Source: Archegozetes longisetosus
Lineage: Eukaryota > Arthropoda > Arachnida > Sarcoptiformes > Trhypochthoniidae
DNA: 64,000 nucleotides
Assembly (NCBI GenBank): GCA_018873245.2
Contig: JAEMBT020000008.1
Span: 14,495,172 to 14,559,171, forward strand
Direction of reading: 5' to 3'
The position numbers and the translations under genes were made by a program. This document shows positions 12,085 through 24,022 of the stretch, piece by piece; within the stretch, counting starts at the first letter, position 1, and the number at the start of each line of letters is the position of its first letter. Below the pieces are notes generated by a model, which did no database searches, had not been told where the DNA came from, and worked only from the letters and a program-made list of their open reading frames with translations.

Positions 12085-12344
12085 CATGATAAAATTAACA
12101 TGCTTAAAAACTAGTCTAATGTCTATTTCGAAGGTTGTGTGAACTTTATAAGAGTAAAACGTATTGCAAATTGAATTTAAATCAGTTTTAGTTATATGAA
12201 CTTTGCAGAATTAAAACCTAGTCCAAATTGATTTTGAATCGGTTACAGTTATATCAACTCTATACAACTAATACTTAGTCTAAATTTCATTTAAATCGAT
12301 TCTAGTGTCTTACCTGGACAACTGAATAGAAGTAAAACTTTCAC
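12085..12344 (+). repeat. 57 bp tandem repeat, about 4 diverged copies
   Basis: Units at 12141-12197 and 12198-12254 are both 57 bp and align throughout (GAACTTTATAAGAGTAAAAC against GAACTTTGCAGAATTAAAAC). A third unit runs from 12255 to about 12310, a partial fourth from 12317 to 12344, and a weaker unit lies upstream from about 12085. Confidence 0.7.
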
Positions 12345-12447
12345 TTATGAGAATATGAGTATCCAAAATGATTACAGACTGAATATGACACACAAACTCA
12401 CACACATTTCTTTAGTTGCGATGTCGTGCGTTTACAACACGATCTGT

Positions 12448-12545
12448 GAACAACACAATAAGAATGGTCTTAATGTAGTTGTTCAGTATGTTGAACACAA
12501 TAAGAAGGTATTAATGCAGTTGTTGAGTGTGTTGAACACAATGGT
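12448..12545 (+). repeat. About 42 bp tandem repeat, 2.3 copies
   Basis: Units begin GAACAACACAATAAGAATGG (12448) and GAACACAATAAGAAGGTATT (12493), each running to a GTATGTT or GTGTGTT end; a short third copy (GAACACAATGG) begins at 12533. It sits inside the uncalled frame at 12355-12771. Confidence 0.65.
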
Positions 12546-13458
12546 CAATAGTCCCACCAGTTTGGATATCGTGGAGTGTCATCAACTGTTTTCTCATAAC
12601 AGTGCTCCTTCTTTTTATACCATTTTATACTCTCCCCGATCATTTGCCACTCGGTTATGCCCATTTCGACCGTTAGTCCTTTCGGGAGGCGTTTTATTTA
12701 GTTCTCAAAGACTACTCTTTATTTTGATGCTCCAGTTAAGTATTTCTTTAAATATTTTTTCCACATTTTAATCATGGGATTGAAAACTATGTGTAAATGT
12801 CCCTAAGTCGTAGACTAGAAATTGAAAAAAGGGGAATCGTTCGACCCCCTCAAAACATGTAATACTAGTGTAAGTATTCGCACTCATCTAATCCCATGTG
12901 CTAAGAACTTTTTCTTATGAGCAAACATCATCAAACTTCCGCCCATCTCTGCGCCAACACAATGCCTCACGTTTGCTCTACTTCTGTGCTTTACCTCTCA
13001 ACAAGGCCACAGGCAATACATTCTAAACTGATCAGTTTTACTTAACATCTATTCAGATATTCTTCATTTCTACTTTCATTTTCTTTAGTTTTCTTTTACG
13101 ACAAACTAACTGATGATTCAATTTTTGTTTCAATTTCAAATCTAATCCTTTCTATATGAGTATTGAGTTTGATTTTTTGGTTTTAACACTTGTTATCAAA
13201 TCTGTGTTAAATACCATCACAATTGATGACTATATTTAAAGTGTAGAGCGCGAGAACCAAGATTTTTATCTTAATCAGCGTGACTGTCGTTTCCAACTTG
13301 TTAAGCGTGTGAATCAATTATATATTCATTTTAAATATATAGGAAACAACACTTTTTGTTTCAGCTTAATCTTTTATATAATTAATATGATTATAAAAAG
13401 TGTTTCGATTTATCATAAAACCCTCAAACTTCTTCTAAGGAAATATGACTCTGCCATA

Positions 13459-13494
13459 CTTCAGATACCACTTGAGATACTGCTTCAGATACTC
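13459..13494 (+). repeat. 12 bp tandem repeat, 3 copies
   Basis: CTTCAGATACCA, CTTGAGATACTG and CTTCAGATACTC in direct succession. Confidence 0.7.
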
Positions 13495-14391
13495 TATAGT
13501 CGATACACACTATTTTCTCATAATTTTCATCGGTATTCAAAGAAATTGAGAGTATGATTAGAAAAGAGTTTCAATTGTATTTCTCTATTATAATCATAGT
13601 ATAATGTGATGTAACACATCAATCATTAAAGAGGATATTTATACAATAGCCATCATAGCCATCATGATCTAAGAATAATACAACAATTCCTAGAGTTTAA
13701 TTTGTGTGACTTATTCTTCTACTCGAGTTTATAGGGCTTGAAAAAGCTTAAAGTGAAACCTTGTTCTCTATTAGTACTAGAAATTGATGCCACGATAACT
13801 AAATTTCCACTTTTCACGTTACCCTTTTATAGTTCACTATATCGCTAGAACTTAAGTATTAAAACTTCATTCGAAATACGTGCAACTTTTCATCAGATAA
13901 ACTTTTTAGAGACTATTTGTTGTGCCACAAATATCGTTTTGGATGAAGCTGAATACTATTTTATCACTAAATCATGGCCTTCAATATACTGCAGATAGCA
14001 TAGAAACTAACAGTATATTGTTTGATATAATGTTAATAAAAAGCTTTATATCAATTTGTGTCACAATTATTATAATAATTATTGAATTTGAATATTCAGT
14101 ATTGATATAGAGGAGAATTTAGGAATATTTACGATACGCCTGTCAGTTAGTTAAATGTTCAATTAAACTTTCCTCATATAACCAAATGAAATATTAAACT
14201 ATTGATTAATGAACTGATTCATAAGATTGCGTAAAATAATTGTTTTCTGAGATGAGTGGATGTGACGTGAAGGCAATTTGGAAGTAAACATTATCAGAGA
14301 GTGTAATGATTGAAGCAATTCAGATTTATTAATAGAAGAACAATGTAGAAAGTATAATGAAGTTAGTGATTTAGTGGAGCAGTTGATAAGC

Positions 14392-14461
14392 ATTTGAAAT
14401 GAGCAAGATGTTTTAAATGAGAGCCAATTTGAAATAAGCAAAATATTTGAAATGAGAACCA
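14392..14461 (+). repeat. 35 bp direct duplication
   Basis: Two adjacent 35 bp units, 14392-14426 and 14427-14461, both beginning ATTTGAAAT and ending GAGAGCCA or GAGAACCA, with only a few differences. Confidence 0.75.
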
Positions 14462-15367
14462 ATTTGTAATGATTGTTATCACTTTTTTATCATTTCCTTA
14501 ATGTTCTGACTGGTGAGTCTTAAGCACATCTCTATATCGATAATTTACATTGAAGTTAATCCACATACATATTTAAATTGTTCGTAAAAAACACTGGCCA
14601 ATTTGAAATAGTTAACAAACTTCCTGTGTATTGTCGACTGAAGAAAGCTTTATTACCATTAATGCTAACTCTTATTCTATTAAATCGGAAACTGTTTTCC
14701 AATTGCTTTGAACAGAGTTGAGATTTTATGAAGTGATTGCATGCGTTATATAGTCTTAGATATGAATTATTATTTAATGATGAGCTTCACATAAAACATT
14801 TTGACAATAATGTAAACAAATAACTCTTTATACTTTATGATTCAATTATATCTACACTCCTATTGTTATAATTGAACTTTTCTTTTAAACTAATACTCAA
14901 TTCAGCTTTGATTTGAATGACAAAACCATATCTTAACTCTATTTATTATGACTGCAAATCAAAATTGATTGCCAAGAGAAAGTCACCCAATTTTCTGCTT
15001 GCCGTCGTACATATTGGATTGATTTGGAAAAGTGTATAGTGTAGTCAATTCTATAGTATTTAAATGAACGTTAGTGGAGTACATGGTATCTGATATATCC
15101 CACGGTTTTCATTATAGAAAGCAAAATTACAAAATCCCACTTCTATGGGAATAGTGGTCACGGCTTGCTTTAGCTCAATATAGACTATGTACACATTAAA
15201 AACAATAGTTTAACTACACAACTCTTCAGGCAAAGAGTCACTTGATAACTTAGGCAATTGATGGTTAGGTTGTTTTTTGAGTTCTAGTAACATCATTTCT
15301 AGACTAGTGAAGTATACTTAAATAATATCTATTTATCATTAATACCATTATGTCTGACTAGGCTATA

Positions 15368-15554
15368 CCTAATTTATTTAACTGTAATTTTTCTTTTCTC
15401 TTGCTTCTATCACATTTATATCGTCTAATACACTACTTGTTTAACACAAATCTTTCTCTTTGTTATTTGCATAAAACTCTATACTATCTAACATTCGAGT
15501 TATTTAACTTGAATTTTTCTCTTCATTACTTGTGTAAAACTCTATACTATCTAA
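15368..15554 (+). repeat. 63 bp tandem repeat, 3 copies
   Basis: Units 15429-15491 and 15492-15554 are both 63 bp and end in the same 19 bases, AAAACTCTATACTATCTAA. A more diverged unit of about 60 bp precedes them, from 15368. Confidence 0.7.
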
Positions 15555-16035
15555 GTCTTGTCCCATTCGACCCTATAACAACTTTTTAGACTGAATTGGT
15601 TACTTTACGAAGCGTAATATTTTCAAGTATTTAATATATAATTATGAAAATAAGCATTGTTTGTCTGATGTAACAAAAAAATGTGAGCTAATGTACATTC
15701 AAATGAATCTTTAATGTGTCTATTATATTGAAATTATAGATTTACTGTAAAACAGAGAAGAGCTTCTACTCCAGTTTGATTTGAGCTGTAACAGAACCAA
15801 ACATTAAAAAACAAATTCCTTGTTCCTGGCCTTTGGCTAAATTGTTTTAAACAAATTAAACTTTGAATCAAATGGGATGCACAAATCAGACTCTAGTTCC
15901 AGTTTATTTTGGTCCAGCATTAGGTGCTTTTAAACTATAAATTACCTATTATTCAGTTAATTAAATAATCAAAGGTACTTTCTTTAGCATTGTTGTATTA
16001 ATGTAATAAGTAATTCTCATTTATTGTTTGAGATG

Positions 16036-16083
16036 AAAGGTATCTAAAATGAGAGGTATCTAAAATGAGAGGTATCTAACATT
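16036..16083 (+). repeat. 16 bp tandem repeat, 3 copies
   Basis: Three near-identical units of GAGAGGTATCTAAAAT; the first is slightly diverged (ATGAAAGGTATCTAAAAT). Confidence 0.75.
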
Positions 16084-17076
16084 AAACCCATCATTTACCA
16101 ATCATTTCGAAACTATTAGAGATAGTATTTTTATACTTGAACGACGATTTAGTCACATTTTGATATAAAGGAAAACATAATATGAAATTTGTAATCAAAT
16201 GCGAGCTGTTAGTCATAATTTGGAGAAAGGAAGTGAAGAGGAGAAATTTCGTCAACTTGATTAGACGTTACATTAAACTATGACATAATAAGATTGTCTT
16301 ATGAATTATTACAGAGCTAAACATTTAATGAATGACTTTAGATTGTCCTACTATCAAGTAATTCAATAAAATTATTGTTATTTAACTTTTCGAAACAACA
16401 ACCGATGTTTTGTAGATTAACGATCCGTTTTGCATAATATTTGTTCCGAGGAAGTAACTCTAGAGTAGGTCTAATATCTCAATAATGGTTTATCACTCTA
16501 ATAGTGATACACTTTCTCAAATAATACCACCACTTTCTTCATCGCTCTTTAATTCATTCTTTTCAATTTTTACTCTCTTTCTTCATATCTATGCATCAAA
16601 TAATCATTTAATCCAAATCTCTAATGAATTGATTAAAACTGAGTGAACAATTGTCACATGAAAATGATTCATTTATATGCTAATTTGAGTTCCTTAATTT
16701 TAATCTGAATATCTTCCAAAATAACTGTTCCTTATTCTCAAGCCGCACAATTGATCTGAATGTTTCAATTTGTTCGCTTGGTTCATTGAATTTGTTGTAT
16801 AGGAGTAGGTATTTATAAAACAAGTTTCACTGATAGATATCAGAAGGTATACTGATCTTCTTATTATGCCTTTCATTTCAAATTATTTTATGCGATAATG
16901 TTTCAAACGTGAAACCATTTGATCGATTTGATTAATTGTAACAATAGGTTATGCTTTTTATCTCAACAGTAGTTTACACGTAAAATCAATTTCAATAATT
17001 TCGTAACCTCTTATTAGATCAATATATTCTATCTTATATTTAGCAAATTCTAATCAAATTCACTGTTTCATTAAAC

Positions 17077-17112
17077 TTATAACTATAACAATAGTTATGA
17101 TTATAGTTATAG
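17077..17112. repeat. Short AT-rich inverted repeat
   Basis: TTATAACTATAA and TTATAGTTATAG face each other across 12 bases; 11 of 12 positions pair. In DNA this AT-rich it may be chance. Confidence 0.4.
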
Positions 17113-18308
17113 CTTCATCTTTCCTTTTCATTTGAATAATCAGTAGAAACTTCTAAAAATAAATCTATCAAATCATTTCCTACTGTTCAAATTTTGAAAA
17201 TTTTCGTCTAATTAGTTGATCGCAAACTCAACTCAAATTCAGCTTTAATATAGTGATTGCTAAGAATAAATTTAGAATTAAGTTTCCGTTCCAAAAATAA
17301 GCTAAATGCGTGAAAATTTATCTTTTAGTTTGAAATCAATTCTAGTTATGGCAAAATGTTTCAAATTGAAAGACTCGTATCTGTAAAGTAAATCAATTAA
17401 ACCAAATAAGGATGAAACCAAAATTGAATTTGGAAAGAAAAACAGTTTTGATTTTCTTATTTACTCTTTCTATAATAACTTTAGAACTTGACAAAAATAA
17501 GTTTCTAGGCTCTCTCAGCTCAATCTCTAACTTTCCATCAACAATAGAGAAAACAATTTAAATAACACTTCAAAATCTATTTCTCATTGACAAATCATCA
17601 AACAATATCGACTCGTACTGAAAGTTTCCATAATTATCATTTGTCTTCTTTTGTTAGACTTCGATAAATGTATTATAAATGTATTTATGAAACCTGTATT
17701 TGGAAATAAAGTTTTAGATGCAATTCAAATAAGAAACTCGCTTTTGGTTTTAGATAAGAAAAAATAAGAAAAATAAATAAACATTTTATTATTCATTCTT
17801 ATTGAGCCATAATTCGTGTTGAATTCTAGTTCAAGTTTTCATAATTCACAATGATTTTAAACTAGATTTCACTGGATGTTTAAAGTTTGGTTGTCAAAAC
17901 TCTAGAAAGTTTTAATGTTAGCATGAAAATTCCAAAGACAACTAGCTTTTATTACTCAACTGCTCATTACTTATTCAACTCAATCTTTGGCTTTCTTTTC
18001 AAAATTAAATTCATTCAAACTAATGAGTTAAAATTAAACTCAAGAATAGTACACTTAATCTCGTACTGTTTTATGTACTAAATACTACAGTTATAAAGTT
18101 CAATCATTATAAATAAATATAATTTTTATCTCAAGGCAAACAAGCAAGTTTAGTACACTCAAAAACTAAATAATCTCTGATCGCAAACAGAAGTAGTGTC
18201 TTGTGATGACATGGTTCTGATCAGGGCGCAATATCGAAAATATCAAAGAATTTATTTCAAACTTAAAATAGTAATCAATGCAAATTGAAAGTGAAATTTG
18301 GTGAGAAG

Positions 18309-18389
18309 TTGATGCGCATCACAAGTAAATTGACATAGATTCAGCTTTTTCTTGTTGCTATCGAGGATTATTAAGTTGTGACGTGCACA
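18309..18389 (+). repeat. Dispersed repeat, copy 2
   Basis: Second copy of the element at 8645-8727. Shared core is TTTTTCTTGTTGCTATC, preceded by GTAAATTGACATA. Similarity fades on both sides without clear ends. Confidence 0.55.
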
Positions 18390-19641
18390 ATTTTATAGAG
18401 AAATAACTAACTCTTTATAACTTGTCTGCATTTTAGTCTATAGTAATCGACAATATTGATGTAATTTTATATAGAGGTGAAAGTTTTGAACATTAGCTGG
18501 ATGAACAATATTAAGAAGAATCTGGTTTGTTTTAAACATTATCTACAATATAATTTTATTCAAAACATTTGTATCGATAACTTTGATGAACTTTTGTGAC
18601 TTTCAGATATTGAAATGAAGTTCGTATAATTTGAAGAAGTTTGTGTTTCGTAATAAATATCTAGGAATCAGATTCAGTTTGAATGATCTTTGGCATCATC
18701 AAAAAGGAATGCGAACAACAATTGATGTCATTTCATTTGTATTAGCGTGCAATCAAATACTCACCTAATCAATATTGACAGCATTGATCTTACCTTTATT
18801 ACAGAAAACACTTCCTAATTATATTTCGTCTGATTGTATTCAATAAAAAACAAATTTAAATCAAATTTCAAACATTATATCATGTTGGGTTTGAAAGATT
18901 ATAACCGAATTTTTCTTTTCTTTTTCATAAAACTTTTAAAATTTTCGATAAATAAGAGGAAGAAGCAGTGAACGATTGAATGCTAACATAAATAATAAAT
19001 TTATATTACGAATAGAGAACATATTTCGCACTAAAGGTACATTTCAATGAAATTATGTTAATCGTCTTTATTGAAACAATGCTCAATATGAATAATACTG
19101 AAATTTTCTTATCTAGTTTTTATGATCATCTTATGATCATTAACTTTATTAAGTTATTCTGTTTATTCACAGATTAATTAAATCTATGAAAAAGATAAAA
19201 AACAGTGAATAGAAGTAAAGATCTGAAAGTTTTGTTAATAAGAAGAAAAAGTTGATTTAACAAGCATAAAAAAGTTAATAAGAAATGTATTATAAAACGT
19301 TTTAAACTACATGAGAGTTTAACTTTAAATATATTCATAAAAATATAGAGCAATGCTCGATATGACAAACAATAAAACTACGACAATTAAAATATGCTTG
19401 TAACACTTATTTAACTGTATTTAATTAGTTACTATAGTTAAACAGTAGTTTAATTAGATGTAATGAAATATTTTAGATGTTATGCAATGTTGAGCAAGAG
19501 TGAGATACAGTCAGTATTGATAGAGAGAGACGCGTTTGTTCAATGTTCTGTTAAGCATAGCTAGCAGTGAACGGCACTAAATATGAAAGCGATCGCTGTG
19601 TGAACCACAGCAGGTATAGTAAGTTAACATTAACTCTAAAG

Positions 19642-22600
19642 ATGGCCGGATCTAAATTTCAATACGACGAAAGCGGCGGCACTTTTTTCTATTTTTTACT
19701 CTCCTTCTTAGCTCTTGTGGTCATTCCCTGTACTTATTATTTTTGGCCTAAACAAAACAGAAAAGGTTTATATTCATTATTTGATTTCTACTTTTAATTA
19801 CTTCACTTCACTCGAGTGTCAATTATGAGGACGTGTCCAACAATTCTGTTATTATTTAAATATATTGTTAAATCTGTTATCTAATTCTTTTTTTTTTATA
19901 TTTTTTATATTCTTCTTACCATTGTTTACTCCATTTTATCATTAAATGTTGTTTTTCTATTTATTAATTTTTTACTTTTTATTTGGTTTTATGTATTTGC
20001 GGTTAAACTTCTCTATTGATTAAATGACTAAATATTTTAATAATGATTTCATTTTATCATTTCAGAAGACCATAAAAGAGATAGAAAAAATTGTCATTGC
20101 GAACAATGTGCTCAGAAATTGAGTTATTTGCGATCAAGAGAACCACTCAGAAAAGTCAAGCAAAGAGTTATGTGAGTTATGCCAACACTTTCTCGTTAAA
20201 CATACTTTTCATCTCTTCTATTACTGTTTCATTTAATTTTGATTTCGTTTTTAGTTATTAAATAGTCAGACATGTGTTAGTCGAAGATAATTTGATCAAT
20301 ACTTAGTTCAATATTGACTTTCAGTTTAGATTTAAAATAACTTCCACTGTAGCTCAAGTTTACATTCATTTAAATATTACTTAATTTTTTGTTAATCCGA
20401 TCATATTTTATGAGATAACTATGTTAACAACAGTTGATATGGTTTTCTCTAAGAAAAATTTATAAATTCAATTGAGAGACATTTGTAATAGAATTACGCA
20501 ACTTATTCAAATTATTTTTTCAGAAAATTTTTGTTAATAATTGGATGGTTGGCACTGTTCGCTTGTGCCTACAAAGTGGCACATCTTCAACATGATTACA
20601 TCAATTGGGATCCATTCGAAATATTACAAATAGATCCGGTACGATCACAACATTCAAATTTTATATGACTAACATTTGTATTTTAATTGACAATAGGGTT
20701 CATCGACTGCTGAAATCAAGAAGGCTTACCGTCGTTTGAGTCTAATCTATCACCCGGACAAAGAGACCGGCGATGAAAAGAAGTTCTTGAGAATAGCGAA
20801 AGCATACGCGGCATTAACTGATGAAGAGGCACGTAAAAACTGGGAGACTTATGGCAACCCTGATGGTCCGGGAGCCATGTCTTTTGGCATTGCTCTGCCC
20901 TCTTGGATAGTAGAAAAGGAGAACTCAGTCATTGTTCTCGGATTATATGCACTCGTTTTCATGATTGCACTTCCATTTGCAGTTGGTATTTGGTGGTACA
21001 GATCTATCAAATATGGTGGTGATCAGGTCTTACTCGACACAACACAATTATACTATTATTTCATTCATAAGACACCGCATATGGTGTTGAAGAGAACGCT
21101 TATGGTTTTGGCGGCTTCTCTTGAATTCGAAAGAAGTCATAACAGTGAAATAATTGAGAGACCGAGTGATAACGTTGAAGTTCCACAACTGATGAAAGAA
21201 CTCCCGAATCTTGGAGAGAAGAATAAAGAGCGACCACTTTGTTATGGGTACAGCATTAAAGCTCGAGCTCTACTTCACGCACATTTGTCAAGAATGAAAT
21301 TGCCGCCGAATACATTAGAAATTGATAAGTTGTATATTGTGAAAAAATGTCCATATTTGATACAAGAGTTTGTCCAATGCGTCTCACAACTAACAATGTT
21401 AGCACTGGCCGGAAGAATAGCACGAACTCCTAATTTAGACACTTTAGAAAATGCCATGAAATTAAGTCCGCTCATAGTTCAGGCTCTCTGGGACTCCAAG
21501 AACTCACTCTTACAGCTACCTCATGTTACTGAAGATATGTTGAGACATTTCACAACTCGTAAAAGAAATGTTCGCAATATTCGTCAGTTGGCGTCCATGA
21601 AGTCTGATGAAAGAAGATCTATGTTAAGGAACTTGACTGATGAACAGTACGAAGATGTGATGAATGTGATCAGTAAAATGCCTTCTCTTGAGATCGATGT
21701 CAGATCAGAAGTTCTTGATGATGAGGATGCGGGCATTATAACAGCCGGAGCTATTGTCACTGTAACTGTCACTTTAATTCGACAAAATATGTCGGTTTTA
21801 TTTGATAAAGAATACATTGAAGAAAAATCTTCTATTGATACTGAGGAAGTGATCGAAGAAATTGAAGGCTTACCTAATGGTGACTTACAAAATGCTGTTG
21901 CTGTTAATGATTCAGCGAAGAAACCAAAAATTTGGCAAAAGCAAGCTAAGGGTAAAAAGAAAGGTGGAAAAGGGGCCAAGAGTAAAAAGAAGCCCCAGGT
22001 GGTCAACAAGAAAAAGCCCCAACAAAATCCAAACCAAGTTTCTTTAGTATCTTCCACAGTCCCTGCGATAGCAGAAAATGCCCCAACAAAACCTTCAAAA
22101 CAAAAAGTCACTAAAGGATCAGATGCCGACAGTGAATCTGATGATAGGAGTGACAACGAATCTGATAAAAGCGATTCTGATAACGATGAATCTAGTAAGA
22201 AAGTTAAAGTAAGTGAAGAAGCGAGTGATCATGAAGAAGAAGAAGAGTGGGATAGTTTTCAACAGAATGTTACTAAGAAAGAGAAAGTATTGGAGGCAAA
22301 GTCAAAACAGTCACACAGTGTTCACGCTCCTTACTTTCCAGACGACAAACAAGAATATTGGTGGATATATATATCAGATCGTAAAAAGCATTCTCTAATT
22401 ACAGTACCTTATCTTATGACAAATCTCGTTGAAAAAGAAGAAGCTGAGCTTAAGTTCACTGCTCCTCCTAAGCCTGGACAATACAGTTATTCTGTGATAG
22501 TCAGAAGTGATTCATATGTTGATTTCGATATATCAAAATTGATTAAGGTTTCTATTTCTTTTACTTATCTACTATTCTTTTATTGCTTTTATTTATCCGG

Positions 22601-22767
22601 ATTTTGTTCTTTTTTTCAATCGATAGCTCGATGTTAAAGAAGCGATGCAACCACCACGTGATATATCAGAAGAAGAGGAAGAAGTTAGTAAAGATGAAGA
22701 CAGTGCTGTTGAAGACTCAGATTTGGTCGCGAGTTCTGATGAAAGTGATGATGGTTTAGATGAATAA
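19642..22767 (+). CDS. SEC63: Translocation protein SEC63
   Basis: ER membrane J-domain protein that, with the Sec61 channel and Sec62, recruits BiP for protein import. Exons are 19642-19765, 20066-20171, 20524-20638, 20697-22547 and 22627-22767; the phases all agree and give 778 residues (human about 760). The N-terminus MAGSKFQYDESGGTFFYF is nearly that of animal SEC63. Membrane segments lie at about residues 14-34, 77-96 and 193-217. The lumenal J domain (about 98-165) carries the HPD motif at 134-136, so BiP activation should be intact. Two Sec63/Brl parts flank a Lys-rich then acidic insert (about 415-545), and the tail is Glu/Asp-rich, as needed for Sec62 binding. The ATG at 19642 was chosen over the upstream in-frame frame start because family similarity begins exactly there. 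Confidence 0.96.
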
Positions 22768-24022
22768 CTTTTTTAACAATAATAGATTAGCGAACTCGTG
22801 CCTAATTATTGCTTTGTTTACACGTTTGTACGTTTATTTTGTTTATTAATATTATGCTCATTACTACTGGGATTAATAGTATTTTAAGTTTTCAAGTAAA
22901 TCAATCGCATCGAGAGGTGTCCATCTATTCACATCTCTGCCTGCGGATGGTTCTGAAATTCAAACCGCTTCAGGTTGCGAGCTGTATATCTTTTCCTAAT
23001 TTGTATAGTACTACAACTGATTATGATGTCTGCTTTTGTTATTGTGCACTAGTTTATTCAAAAGCGAGTACTAGTTCTCAAATTATTTATTACTTTTCAT
23101 CAAGAATTTCAGTTAAAAGTCAGAAAATTCATCAGATTCTTAGTATAACTACTGTTCGGTTACCACTGAACTTCCCAATAATCGAAAAATTATTTTTATA
23201 AAAGTAGTTATATATTTAACTGCTAATGGTTTTTGGGAATAACTATGGTATGGAATATAGGGCTCAATGCAGTTATTTGAAAATGATCTGAAAATGTTCA
23301 TATTTCAAACGTGACTCGGCTATCAGAATTATCTTGCTTTTCTGTGTATCGGATTTCATGAAATATTATATGATGCAATTTTGTAATTTCAAGCGGGTAA
23401 ACCGCGAACTGCAAAGTGTGGAGCCGAACCGCGCAACAAATCGCTGCTTAAAAAAATACTGTAATAGGACCAAACCGTGGTTTCCATCATCAATCATCTA
23501 TTACCCAGTCTGGGATCTGTTTTTGATGTTGCACTTTGTTTAATCTATGACATTATATATATTAACATAGTCACTTATACAGTATATTATTATTCAAAAT
23601 TAGATGTTTTATATTCAAAATAAATATAACTTTAAATATATTTTTCATTCGCTTTATCCATTATGTCATGATAAGTTTTTTAACTTAATTATTGGCTTCA
23701 GTTGAGAGTTGGCAACTAAGTTGTTATAGCTATAGTCAGGTAAGTCTACTTATTGGTGCAATATGTACAAATTCGATTATTTAGGTAAATTCAATCTTTT
23801 GTTATGTTTTATCCAAATTTATTTATAGTCTTTCCTACAGAATTAATAAATCAAGACTTTTATCAATATTTTTCATTAAATCACTAAAAGTCTTTTATTG
23901 TAGAAGAGTTTTCTCAAACTAGACTGAACTGTATATAATATGTGAATCATGTGATCACTTGTAACACATTGTGTGTGAGTTGACGCTTATTTGAATTATG
24001 AAAAACAAATTTTAATTCAATA
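22768..24022. other. Intergenic region SEC63-DIS3
   Basis: About 1.25 kb, containing the SEC63 3' UTR and the DIS3 promoter. A frame at 22809-23201 on the plus strand has no recognisable product. A GC-richer patch near 23390-23500 contains a small inverted motif (AAACCGTGGTTT). Nothing else is supported. Confidence 0.5.

Larger units (their letters stand above)
11088..19641. other. 8.5 kb gene-poor divergent interval
   Basis: Lies between the chitin-binding gene (minus) and SEC63 (plus), so both promoters are inside. It is strongly AT-rich. The longest frame (12355-12771, 138 codons) lies partly on a tandem repeat and has no recognisable domain, so I did not call it. The stretch is notable for at least six separate short-period or minisatellite tandem repeats, listed individually, and for one dispersed repeat copy. 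No RNA gene could be supported. Confidence 0.6.

Noticed and set aside
12355..12771. 138-codon open frame in the gene-poor interval
   Set aside because: Overlaps a tandem repeat, has no recognisable domain and no good splice or promoter context; likely chance.
22809..23201. 130-codon frame after SEC63
   Set aside because: Hydrophobic, low-information product, in the expected 3' UTR; no family resemblance.
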